Assembly (NCBI GenBank): GCA_024180945.1
Contig: JAKSGN010000003.1
Coordinates: forward strand, 806,001 to 870,000
Length of the DNA: 64,000 nt
Direction of reading: 5' to 3'
Source of the DNA: Macrophomina tecta
Lineage: Eukaryota; Ascomycota; Dothideomycetes; Botryosphaeriales; Botryosphaeriaceae
Shown one piece after another: positions 34,816 through 45,258 of the stretch (position 1 is its first letter; each line of letters opens with the position of its first letter). The translations under genes and the position numbers were made by a program. A model generated the notes under the pieces. It searched no databases, was not told where the DNA came from, and saw only the letters and a list, made by a program, of their open reading frames with translations.

Positions 34816-36525
34816 CCCTACTCTACCTGTGCACCGAGGTTTGGGACATGACGGGGTGGCGACTGATGGTAATGACTATTCGGGCGGCAGGGATTAACAC
34901 ATGTGTGAGTATGTGTCTCTCTATTTCTTCAACAGTATCGTAAACAATGTGCAAGTATGCGCTTGCACACTGAAGTTAAACAAAGCACAGGCGGATAGAG
35001 TGAGACGGGAAAGAGGAAGCAGACAATGGAGGAGGAAAACACAGCTCATCACTCACTCACTCACACACATACACTCTACTGCCAGTTTCGTCTCAACATG
35101 TTTCTGTAGTAGCCGCCATAGCATACCCTGATACTCTGTATGTACTGTACGATGCTCAAAGGGCAAGTCAGGGGGAAGAGGACCCAACCTAAGGCACCTT
35201 CTTGAGTGCCAAAGTGGACCGTGTTTTCTTATTTATTTTTAAATAAAAAAAAATTTCATGAGGCTCAATGCTTAAACTTGTTTATTCCCTCTTTTCCTCA
35301 CTGAGCTTTCAAGCAGCGCGGTGCTCCGGGCGTCTCGTTTCTTCCGTGCCCTTTTTGCCCTCTTTTCTTGTTCTCGGCGGAAATCAAGAAGCTTGGTATA
35401 TTGGGGGACCACGCTGCTGCTGAGTTGGCAAGAAAGGTTGATTGCATGTCGAGTCGTTTGTGGGGAATGTCTCAGTTGTCGTAATTTCTTGGTCCGGCGC
35501 AGTGCATATGCATCTGCCAGCGGGCCTGCGTCTTTTGCCACCCGAGGGCGGTGAGTGAGGTGGTGAAAGGGGGCGGCGGCGAGAGACAGGGCTGGGCTAG
35601 CCCGAACAAGTGGGGATAGTCGTTGATCGGAGAGAGAGAGAGATAAAAACATTTGAGGCTTTTCGACAAGGGGAGTGTCGTGACTCGTAGAAGGGTATGG
35701 GAGAGACGGAGAGACAACCTGGTCTCTCCGAAGGAAAGAAAGGGGCTCTCTTGACCGATGAGTCAAATGGAAAACCTTGTTATCGAAGAGCAGGAAATAG
35801 AAAAGTGCGAAATTTGGCTTCCGGCTTGTGCTGCAGGCGGTCGAGGTGGAATGTTGCTGACAGCACATCTCGGGAAGTGTTGCGGCAGAACGACCAAAGC
35901 AAGCCTGAAACTCCGAACCGGTCTGCCACACCGGTTATCGCATGACGGAGCCACGATATATCTTGCCGCAATGCTGTCCGGCCCCACTAGAACACGCAAT
36001 GCAAGAGGCATTTCAATGTGATACCATGGGGCCGCTCTATTTCGAGGTGTTGCTTTGGTCGGCGCCTGAGGATCAGTGTATCCTGTCATCACAACCTGCA
36101 TCCCTTTTCCACAGGCAGTTATGGCATGCTGTTGGCGCTCTCAAACTACTGAAATAATAGTAATGCGAAATGACTCAATGGGAGTATGAATGAAGAAGAG
36201 GAATTTATGAGAGCAACTAATGATGAATGCCCCTGCCTTTGCACCATGGTATCGACAACGCAGATTCGTACCAACACCGCCACCAATCTAGGCTGAATCG
36301 CTCAGAACATATGCTTCCAAAGCTACCAGAATGAAGATGCAGATTGAAATGGAGAAAGTATAGAAGGATATAGGAATGAAGAAACTCCTGTGTCAACATG
36401 TTGGCACAGGCAAACCGAAGAACAAAAGCAGGTCGTCCGAAAAGGGATAGAAGGATGCCGCTGCCGAAGCGTACTCCGCCTTCGGCACCTGACAGGAAAA
36501 GACAACAGTTCTAGTATCCTCGCTC

Positions 36526-37987
36526 TTACGCCGCGGCAACATTCTGCCTCAGCTCGGCCTCGAGCTCCGACGCGAAGCGCGCGACCTTGGCATCGCGTTC
36601 CTCAGCGTCCGCCGACCCTCCGCTACGCTTGGCCTCTGCACCTGCTCCGCCTTCCGCTCCGCTCTCTTCGCTGGAGCCTCTCCCACTGGTTGTGACACGT
36701 TTGAGGGGAGGTAGTCCTTCGCGCTCCCGCCATCGATCGATCCACTTCTCGCGTAGTGTTTCGTATATAAGAGCGAATTGGGAATCCTGCTGCACCATCA
36801 TCATGCGTTGAGTGCGCAGGTAATCCACTGTTTCGTCGATGGGGTCCTTGCCTTCAGGCACCTCATCAAGCGCTCCTTCAGCAAGCTCCGACGTCAAATG
36901 ATCGAGGGCAATAAACGTCCCGCTGCGACCCACCCCTGCGCTACAATGCACAATCCTAGGGTTGTTCTCTGACGCATTCTTCTCGCGGGACAGCGGTATC
37001 AGATTTGCCAGAAGATGCTTATGTGCGCCCTCAGGAACGCCAAAATCAGGCCAGACCGACCACAGAATGTGCCAGACTTTCTTCGTCTCTCCAGACGCAC
37101 GATCCTTAATCTCGAGCTCACGGACAGTCGAGCGCGACCCCTCGTCCTCAGATATGGAGAGCACTTTGATTTCGAAGACGAGATTATCCCCGAATTCGTC
37201 ATGCTCATTCACGACCATTTGCGGCGATTCCGGGCTGTCAGGGAAGTACTGAAAGCACTTCTCACGACCGGCTTCGTAGAGCTGGGTCAGCATGACGATT
37301 ACGGCGGGGGATTCACATTCATGCCAGATCATCCGCCAGATGTGACTGTGAGTATTCTCCTTTGGTCCCTGTCGAGGCGTTAGCACGACGCGGTTCTCCT
37401 CGGATCTTGTGACCGAGAACCCACCTGGGTTGCAATGTATCTCTTTACCGCGCCTGTCTTGGTCGACTGCAGCACGATTGGAGAAGCATTGATGTAATCA
37501 TCATGGTCCTCGGGGACCCTCAATCGTACACGGTTGGCGGCGAAAGGATCCACATTCACGTAGCGGTTGCGCTGGGCGGGGATGGGGCCGGTTACGCGGG
37601 CCCAGCGAGAAGGGGAGTCGGCGTGGGACTGTGCATCTTTCCAGCGGCTCTGGTCCATATACTGGATATTTTCAAACTTCTCACTGATTTCTGCGCGCAC
37701 CAAAGTCAGCTCTTGAGCGCCGAGCGGCACACCTGGCAAAAGCAAAGCGCGCTCAAGAAGGCACATGACAACCTGCCTGTTTTCGACTGCCTCAAGAACC
37801 ACGGCAACGGGTACTCAATCACATCTTCGGTAGAACTCCTCCCATCACCACTGCGCGCCGACCCCGCGGGCGAGCTGCCTATGGACAAGGCCGACACGGC
37901 GGCGGAAGAACGTATGCTATCGCGCGAGGCGGAGCGCTTGGAGGAGGCGGGCGAGGCAGGGACCTCGAGGGGCGAGGGGGTGGACAT
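36526..37987 (-). CDS. Classical protein tyrosine phosphatase (Pyp/Ptp1-like)
   Basis: Minus-strand exons 37773-37987, 37425-37683 and 36526-37368 give 438 residues. It removes phosphate from phosphotyrosine, in yeasts mainly on MAP kinases; the substrate here is inferred. Motifs in order: a Ser-rich N-terminus; PLPWFL; KFENIQY at the start of the catalytic domain; RNRYVNV; DDYINASPIVL; YIATQGPKE; the WPDFG loop with its general-acid Asp near residue 266; and the signature IVHCSAGVGRSGTF with the catalytic Cys near residue 300 and the P-loop Arg six residues on. A Gln-rich TQRMMMVQ segment supplies the usual Q-loop. Intron 1 is 89 nt with a CTGAC branch site 20 nt before its acceptor and is needed to join the two frames. 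The C-terminal 50 residues are Ser/Gly/Glu-rich. No membrane segment is seen. Confidence 0.9.
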
Positions 37988-38757
37988 GGTGGAACGCCTG
38001 GAAGCTTGAGAGCGTGATCGTTTGCTTGCGGCTTTGCGCCGAAGCTCGCGGAGGTGATGCACGTTGGCGACGCGTGCTTGGTGGACACGCAGGGGCTCCT
38101 GGTCAAGCCAATGGTGCTGCGCGCGCGTGAAGGGGGCGGAGGTAGCGCTGAGGCCTGCGACTGGCCGCACTCGGCGCGCCGACGGAGACGTGGCGCGTAT
38201 CTGCCTTGGCTCTGAGGGGCGTGATGTTGCGGCGGCCAGGGAGCAGTCGGGTGTAGGATAGAGGATGATGTCCGCGACGGCAGCGCGCAGGGCGGGGATC
38301 AGTGGGGAGCGGACGCGGCCGGGCGCATGCGAGATGGAGGGGTGAGATAGGCGTGGTGGTGGGGAGCGCGAGATTTGGGCCGGCAGAGGGCGCAGGGCGG
38401 AGCAGACGCAGGATCCGGAGTCGCGGGGTGGGATATGTACGGGTTGTAATACTGGACAGGGCTCGAAGGGCCGGAGGCGGCGTCGGGGCAGGATTATATA
38501 CGGTGGTTCGAGAGGGCTATCGATGCGGCTCGTGGGTGGTTGCAAATGCAAGGCTGTCCCGAGGCGGCGGGCGCCTCGACCAAAGCCGGGCCGCCGTTAC
38601 AGCGACTAAGCCTTTACACGCCCGCGATCTGCGCCGCCCTATCGCCTGCCGTATCGAACTATCGCCGCTGGAGCACCTCTCCCCCGCCGCCGCCCCTCCG
38701 CCCTCGACCCTCGACCGCACGCGACTCGCCGCCTGCCTCTCGCCCTCGTCTGTCAAC
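37988..38757. other. Divergent promoter region between the PTP and Mrx7-like genes
   Basis: About 770 bases separate the two start codons. The minus-strand PTP frame stays open back through most of it, but the only further ATG is at 38551. Confidence 0.5.
38494..38500 (-). promoter_or_regulatory. TATA-like box (TATATAA) in the divergent region
   Basis: A perfect TATATAA on the minus strand in otherwise GC-rich DNA. It is about 510 bases upstream of the PTP start at 37987. It lies downstream of the alternative ATG at 38551, which favours the shorter PTP model. Confidence 0.35.
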
Positions 38758-39175
38758 ATGGTCTGGCTGCGCTTGCTAGAGGTTGGTCGCCGCCCCTCCG
38801 CCTGCGCCCCCTCTCGCACCAACTGACTGCTGCCTTGTGTGCTCTAGGGCTGGGCCACCATGCGCGTGAGTTGCCCACGCTGAGCTGTGATCGCCACCAA
38901 CAACCGCTCTTCTGACTGCTGATCCCAGCTCCTGTCGAGCCCTGCCTTCCACCGCGCTGTCCAACACGCCTACCGAAGATTCCACCGCCTGCGCCACGGC
39001 ACCCCGATGGAGGAGATGGGTGGGACTAAGATCGACCGCAACCGTGCGTACCTGTATTATTTCTGAAGCTCTTTGTAGCTTCTGCTGACTTGTTCGCCAT
39101 GAAGAGGGCCCTTCTTTCCTCCAGCATTTTCTCGACGAAATAAAGGACCAATTCCGAGGGCATCCGCGACGATGA
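38758..39175 (+). CDS. Small Mrx7-like (MIOREX complex) mitochondrial protein, 3' end uncertain
   Basis: Exons 38758-38781, 38848-38865 and from 38929 read MVWLRLLEGWATMR, LLSSPAFHRAVQHAYRRF and then LRHGTPMEEMGGTKIDRN. This pattern (FHRAV...LRHG...EEMGGTKID) resembles the short fungal proteins assigned to Mrx7, linked to mitochondrial gene expression; the assignment is from memory of the family and moderate. A likely last exon at 39125-39175 codes HFLDEIKDQFRGHPRR and stop, which suits the family C-terminus. The canonical GT donor at 39044 does not bring that exon into frame; a GC donor at 39046 (79-nt intron) would. Reading straight on gives a stop at 39064 instead. Start ATG is in a CAACATGG context. 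The protein would be about 76 residues. Confidence 0.55.
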
Positions 39176-39380
39176 TTCCTCCTGTGGCGTTCCGCGGCAC
39201 ATGAACATCAACACAGCACATTTTCTGTTCTTGGAGAAAGGCGTTATGATACCATGGAGATCAGGAGTTACGCGGATCAATCGGCATGAGGAACCATCGT
39301 GTCTTTAGGGGGATTTCCCTTGGCTTTCAGAAGGCGAGATGATGTTAATCGGGTCATGCATTACGGATCGCCGTTCTGTC

Positions 39381-39382
39381 TA
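39381..39382. repeat. TA target-site duplication, left
   Basis: TA directly abuts the left terminal repeat, matching the TA at 40693-40694. TA duplication is the hallmark of Tc1/mariner insertion. Confidence 0.85.
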
Positions 39383-39412
39383 CCGCACCCGTGCAAAAGT
39401 CAGGGCGCACGG
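39383..39412 (+). repeat. Left terminal inverted repeat, 30 bp
   Basis: Begins CCGCACCCGTGCAAAAG and ends GCGCACGG. It is identical to the reverse complement of 40663-40692. The identity stops abruptly at the inner end. Confidence 0.95.
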
Positions 39413-39516
39413 CCAAGGCGCTAATTATCCTGCCACCAACACCAATACTTTGGAGTCGTATTATTCAACAAGGAGTTGCTCAAATGCAGTAAGAGTTGAT
39501 TCTTTATAAAGCTAGG

Positions 39517-40604
39517 CTACCAGCGAGTTTGATAGCCACCAGCTTGAATAACATCTACAAGCCGTTGTGGCATACTTTTACAAAGCGCTTTAAGGCTTGG
39601 TTTTTCCACCAATGCGTATGCCCTAGGTAACCACTCAGCTAGTAATGCCTCCACGCGCTCAGGATTCTTCTCAAGCTCAATAAATGGCGCAATCTCTTGA
39701 AGCTTCATCTTTAGTGGCCACCAAAGGTATTCCTGGAGGTTCAGATCAGGCGAATATGGGGGGTGAGTAATGCACCTAATTTGGTGATCACGCAGCCATT
39801 TCTTCACCCGGTTCGCCCGATGAATACCAGCACCATCTTGTAACCAGTACATACCATAGTCGTAGTTTCTTGGCACCTGTTCCTCCAGTACTTTGATATA
39901 GGATTTGGCAGTATAGCCTTGCCTAGGAGAGTCCAAATCACGCTCCATAACGTGTAAATCAGACACCCCTAGCTGGCCTGAAAAGCCACCCCATACCATA
40001 CATCTTGCCTTCTTGCCAAGTGGCCGTGTATTAAGCCGGCTTTGGTCCCACTTTTGCTGGCCAGGCGTACGGAAAACCCAGCTTGGTGCGTGGCCAGAGC
40101 CCTGCTCAACTGAGCACTCATCACCGAACGTAACCCTCATCCACCATCTCCAGCTCTTATACCGGTATTTCTTTGCATATTGGTACCGAATGCGGGCATT
40201 CGCTTGAGAGATCCAAGGCCGATTCTTTGCACGCCATTTGGTAATATGGTTCTTGCGTAGAATACGCCTGAGCGTATCTTTATGGATAGATAACTGGAGT
40301 TGCTTAATCACCTGGCTGTGCTTAAGTTTTGGGAACCGGTTAACAAAACGAATAATCTGGCGCTCCGTGCGAAGGCTGACTTTGGGGGACGGCCAGTACG
40401 AGGTGTTAGATCAATCTGGCCAGTCGTATTGTAGTGGTTGATGCAGCTCCTAATTGCGTGTTCTGAGAAGCGAGTCTCACGGGCAATTTGACGCCCAGAT
40501 TTACCATCTTGCGATTGTGTAATAACCGAAACTCGTTGATCATGTGAAAGCTGATGCCTTTGCCTAGCATTGCCTGAAATTTCGCGTCCAAAGATGCGCT
40601 GCAT
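39517..40604 (-). pseudogene. Tc1/mariner transposase (DDE_3 / DD34E), frameshifted
   Basis: The N-terminal part (ATG at 40604; helix-turn-helix with SHDQRVSVI, GRQIARE and RTGRPPK) and the catalytic part (to the stop at 39517) lie in different frames. The break is near 40379-40388, by a run of five G, and fits loss of one base. The catalytic half keeps the first Asp in VTFGDECS, the second in WLQDGAGIH and the Glu in NLQEYLWW. I count 34 residues between the second Asp and the Glu, the DD34E pattern of Tc1 elements. The usual SPDLNPIE box reads SPDLNLQE. No other stop interrupts it, so the damage appears recent. Confidence 0.9.
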
Positions 40605-40662
40605 GGTGGTGTAATGAGGCAAGGGATGAAGAGGGTACGTTGTTGTTTTGACTCGTGCACGT

Positions 40663-40692
40663 CCGTGCGCCCTGACTTTTGCACGGGTGCGG
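40663..40692 (-). repeat. Right terminal inverted repeat, 30 bp
   Basis: Exact inverted copy of 39383-39412. It is followed by the TA duplication at 40693-40694. Confidence 0.95.
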
Positions 40693-40694
40693 TA
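40693..40694. repeat. TA target-site duplication, right
   Basis: Matches the TA at 39381-39382 on the other side of the element. Confidence 0.85.
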
Positions 40695-40983
40695 TGCGCG
40701 CTCGCGGAGACATCAGCACACCAGGCAACGCTCGTCTTCAATTCCGGCCAACTGGGAATCTTCGCTCTGTGGATACCAATAATAGTCCCCGCTGATTCTT
40801 GCATGCTATTCCCGGCTAAGACGCTCACCGCGTGGAAAGCGTATGAATGACATCATGTCGAGTAGAGCGTCATATCAGCGTGCGGAAGTACTTCTGCCCT
40901 TCGTCCTTGTGCTCTGTGATCATTCTCTTAGATTGCCACGCCCAAAAAACCAATCGTCTCGCGTTCGTTGGGTCAGCAGCATT

Positions 40984-42308
40984 ATGCCGTCCGCAATTGT
41001 CACCGGTGCTACTGGTATGTCGATGTCTGCAATCCGCCATGCTCTTTTCTAACGACGTACAGGCATCCTTGGCCGCGAGATTGTAGCTGAGCTGGGCAAC
41101 AATCCTCAGCAATGGCCCACAGTACACGCCCTTTCGCGCTCCGAGAAGGATTCATACCCCTCCAATGTTGTCCACAACCACATCGACCTCACCGGCTCTG
41201 CCGATGAGATGGCCAAGCAATTGAAAAATGTAGAGGGTGAATACGTATTCTTCGCAGCATACCTTCAGAAAGACTCCGAGGAGGATAATACTCGAGTGAA
41301 CGGCAAGTATCATTCCGTACATGTCGCCAGCACTTCACTGATCATCGGACAGGCGACATGCTTGAGACCTTCCTCCGTGCCCTCGAGATCAACAACACCA
41401 TCGCCCAAATCAAGCGCATCATCCTAGTCACCGGTTGCAAGCAATACGGCGTGCATCTCGGCGCCCCCAAGAACCCCATGCTCGAGTCCGACCCCTGGCT
41501 GCCCGAGCCGCCCTACCCGCCCAACTTCTACTACCGCCAGCAGCGGATCCTGCATTCGTATGCCGCCAAACACAAGATCGAGTGGGTGGTCACGTACCCG
41601 AACGACGTCATCGGCTTCGCCAAGGGCAACTTCATGAACCTGGCCACGTCCATCGGCATCTACGCCGCTGTGCACCGCGAGCTCAGCCGCAGCAGCAACA
41701 GCGGCGCCCAGGGCGAGCTGCCCTTCCCGGGCTCCGCGGCCTTCTACACCAAGTTCGACAGCTTCACCTACTCGCGCCTGCACGCGCAATTCTGCGCGTG
41801 GGCCGCGCTCGAGCCGCGTGCGGCCAACCAGGCCTTCAACGTCGTCAACGGCGACGCAGAGTCCTGGCAGAACCTGTGGCCGCGCCTGGCCGCCCGCCAC
41901 GGGCTGGTCGTGCCGCCGGATCAGTTCAGCCGCCCGGCGCCCGATGCTTCGGATGTTGCGTTGATGGAGGACCCGCCAGTGTCGCTGTTGGCGAAGGAGG
42001 CGGGCTTGGAGGGGACGGTGAAGCAAAGCCACGTCGAGCAGCGGATCGATTTGGTGAAGTGGAGCCAGAAGGATGAGGTCAAAAAGGCATGGGAGAGGCT
42101 GGCGGAGCGGGAGGGCTTGGAAAAGGACGCATTCGAGAAGGCTACCTGGGCTTTTACGGGGTTCGTGTTGGGGAGGAACTTTGATCTGGTTATTAGCATG
42201 AGCAAGGCTAGGGCAGCGGGCTGGACGGGTTACCATGACACTTGGGAGAGCTTGGAGAAGGTCTTCAAGGAGTTGGAGGAGGCGAAGGTGTTGCCGAAGG
42301 CAATGTGA
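40984..42308 (+). CDS. PRISE-type NAD(P)-dependent reductase (progesterone 5-beta-reductase/iridoid synthase-like SDR)
   Basis: Exons 40984-41014, 41063-41302 and 41353-42308 give 408 residues. The N-terminal Rossmann motif TGATGILG (residues 7-14) is split by intron 1. The atypical SDR signature of this family is present: Lys in VTGCKQYG (near 120) and Tyr in NFYYRQQRIL (near 150-151), in place of the YxxxK of classical SDRs. Plant members reduce activated enones with NADPH; the fungal substrate is unknown. The C-terminal half has the family pattern AFNVVNGD and TGFVLGRNFDLVISMSKAR. Intron 2 (41303-41352) begins GC, as G|GCAAGT, and ends CAG; this is the only in-frame solution. Its start lies 291 bases past the Tc1 element, which therefore occupies its upstream region. 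Confidence 0.92.
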
Positions 42309-45258
42309 GGGCGGACGGGCTACTGCAGGTGGTATGTCGTGGCACAATTTTCGCGAATTGAGCAATTAGAGACTTTGTATGACAAATTTGCGCCATGGCA
42401 ATCCAGTCTTTAGTGTGCGCTTACTAAAAGGTGTTCATGTGGATATTCCAAAGCGAAGCCTTGTTATCACACAGCTCACACAGCTATTTACAGACGTCTG
42501 AACGTGCAATAAGCCTCTTGCTGCAACTCTTTATTCCTAACAGGCGAGTCATCGCGCGTAGTACGCATGCCAGAAAAGCTGCTCTGATCTGAAGCATCGT
42601 GAACGGATAAGATCCGCAACAGAATAGGAGTATAATGCGGAGAGGTACCAGGCCGGAATCAAATGAACACGAGTAGGAGTGACCACCAGGAACTAGAACA
42701 GCCTGAGACGCGTGCCGGCTCGCAAACGCCCGAGGAAGGCAACAGGGCGGGCAGACGGCCCCCAAGCCAGGCCTATGACATTGTGTCTGTCCGTTCCGCC
42801 GGCTTCTCTCAACACTTACTGAACGCCACGTGCCAGTCCCGTGCAGTCTGCCTTGTGCCAGTGCCCCTTCCTCCTCTTCGGATCCTTATATAAACCCCCC
42901 ACCCGCCTCGACAAAACACCTTTCTTCCTTTCTTCTCCATCTAGTTCTGGGGGTAATGAGGGTCTCTCAAATGAGCGAACGCCTCAGCGGTGGTGAATTA
43001 AAAACGTACAAGTAGGTCTTGAGTTTTTAATCTTCGGATGGTTTCCCATTTGAAGACGCTTCTCGACACTTTCTCTCGAGGCGGCGTTGCGTTGTTAGTT
43101 CGCCTCGAGCGGGCCTGCGAAAAAGAGCAAATGAGAAGCCTGCACTGCTGAGTTGGTGGCGGCTTTCGAGAATGGGTGTCTTAGAATACCTGAGCGCACC
43201 GGTGGTGATGGGACCTCTTGGAAGCTTTTCATGACCAGACTGGTGGATTGGATGTAGCACCGCTGCTCCACCGGTTGGTGTTCTTCTTCGCCGCGCTTCA
43301 CTTGATCTGCGCTCCACAGTGACACCCGCGCTCACTCCCATGTTATGCCTGCCCGATTCTTGGTGAGCTGCACTCGCTGGCGGTACACGCCTGTGAGCAC
43401 GCCATTCGCGGTATTGGCGCGACGCCGCTCGCCGCCGCTGCCACGGGCGCAGCTCTCGCGAGACGAGCTTGGCTGTTCGTCCGAATGGAGCATCTTATGG
43501 ACTCCATTAAGGGAGGGATTCGCTTTCGAACTGACTGCTGCTGCTGAACGGCCCCACGGAACACCTTTGCAAAACTTTGGCAGCGCGCTCTCGTTCTAAT
43601 TCTTGCATATATCTGCAGTAACCCTCAGGACGGTCTTCGAGCAGTGCTTTTCATCGTGTTCCGAACCCCACGCATTCGGAGCTCTTTTTTTTGTTTTTTT
43701 TTGTTTTTTTTTTTTTTTTTTTTGTTACGGAAGGGCAAACGACAAAGTTGGTTTTCCCCTCGGATTAGTGACACGGCCACTACCGCTCCCGGAGAACCAT
43801 CCCGCAACCACAACAGATTCCAGCGAAACGATGAGGATCGGCACCGACGCAAATCAACGGAGTACTTATGCTGACGAGTAAATATCAAGAAGGCCCGATC
43901 CTCAACACCAGAATAAGCAAATGTCGCAAGGCCGACTCAGTGACCGTATAACCACGCCTAAGCCGCTGAGCAAGGAGGACAATCCGTGGACCAAAAAGAC
44001 GGGAAGGAGGCCAGGCAAGGATACAGCCGCAGTCTCCGCGCATGATAGAAAGCAACAGACCCACGCCTAGATCAGTCACAGCCCGTCATCGTCGGGTGTT
44101 GCGGCAGCGTCAGCAACTGGACGGAGTATTTGAAGAGCCTAAAGAAGAGCGTGCGAATAACTGACGCGACTCCAAAAAAGACGTACTCAAGTGCGCCAAT
44201 CACGTTCAAGCTTTTGGTCGGTGACGGGATCAGCGGACAAGATACGTCAGTGCTTTCAATATGCGGAAAACCCCATGCGCCCATGACGCTCAGTGAAATG
44301 TATATCACGCAGAGGGCCTCGCAGCGGAAGACCTGAGACCAACAGAGATCATCGATACCGACGCCATCTGGCACATGAGTATCAATATTCGCGTATTCGC
44401 GTCAGTGGTGTGCAGCAGGCAACAGCAGGAACAGTGGTGACACGGCGCCAAGCATCGCACATTTATTGGTGATTCATCTGTATTACTAGGCTTCAGCGTA
44501 TTCCTGAGAAACCGATGCTCTCTCCTAGCTTACAGTAGTACCTCTTCCCATAATCATCGAGCCTGTCTGTACAACGAAACAGAGAGGAAATAAAGGGGTT
44601 GGGAGGAAAGAAAAGGAACTGTCAAGGGTATCTAGTTTTACACACCCTCCCTTCCTTGATGCATGCTCATGTTGAACCTTCTCCCATACTTTTAGCTTTC
44701 TTCTTCCATTTGCCGCCTCAATGCGCGCACATGCATGCATGTCCGGCTGGCCACCTCTTCTCCCACACTCTTACGCATTACGCCGGCTGCCATGCTTGGT
44801 ACAAAGAGAAAAAAGGAAGAAAGCTCCGGTACCCGCGACGTCTATGCGGAGACAGAGAAAGTAGACGCATACCGGAACACCCGCGAGTAGACGGAAAACA
44901 GGAAACCGCAATGCTGATAAATCAGTAAAAGCAACTAAAGCCCGAGCATACGCAAAAAATGAAGCTCAGCCCCGTCCGTAACGCTCAAGAGCAACGTCCT
45001 GTGGATATCATGGTAATAGAAACACAAAGCATGGTGGTAGAAAGGCGCAGAAAATAAAACGGAGAGGTCGCAGCTCCCGTTGGGAAGGAAGGTCGCAGTC
45101 AAATCATTGACTAGGGGTGGCGCCTTCAGAGAAGCAACCGTAGAGGGGCTGGGCTCTCGGGTATCCTTTTCTTATAGTGAGGGGGTTATTCATGGACGAA
45201 AAGGCATTGGAAACTTCTTCCATAGCCTTCTTGTCCTAATCACTTCCCGACGGCGCAT
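42309..45258. other. Intergenic, about 2.95 kb
   Basis: No recognisable protein or RNA gene on either strand. It contains a long interrupted T tract near 43.7 kb. The short frames have no family resemblance. Confidence 0.45.
43685..43723. repeat. Interrupted poly-T tract (T8 G T9 G T20)
   Basis: A 39-base T tract with two G interruptions; the longest homopolymer-like run in the window. Confidence 0.9.

Larger units (their letters stand above)
28817..36525. other. 7.7-kb interval without a recognisable gene
   Basis: No protein family, tRNA or rRNA is recognisable on either strand. GC-rich stretches (29.2-31.5 kb) alternate with more balanced DNA (32.2-34.3 kb). The minus-strand frame of about 220 codons at 35.3-35.9 kb is Arg/Ser-rich, has no domain, and ends in a basic low-complexity tail, so I do not call it. 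Confidence 0.45.
39383..40692 (-). mobile_element. Tc1/mariner DNA transposon, 1,310 bp, complete ends, inactivated transposase
   Basis: The element is bounded by perfect 30-bp terminal inverted repeats (39383-39412 and 40663-40692) and flanked by TA on both sides. It carries one transposase frame on the minus strand covering most of its length. It sits between the Mrx7-like gene and the start of the PRISE reductase gene, 291 bases before the latter. Identical terminal repeats suggest a fairly recent insertion, but the transposase reading frame is broken, so this copy would need transposase from elsewhere. Confidence 0.95.

Noticed and set aside
35272..35931. 219-codon minus-strand frame
   Set aside because: Basic, Ser-rich, no family resemblance and no splice-supported extension; I could not separate it from chance.
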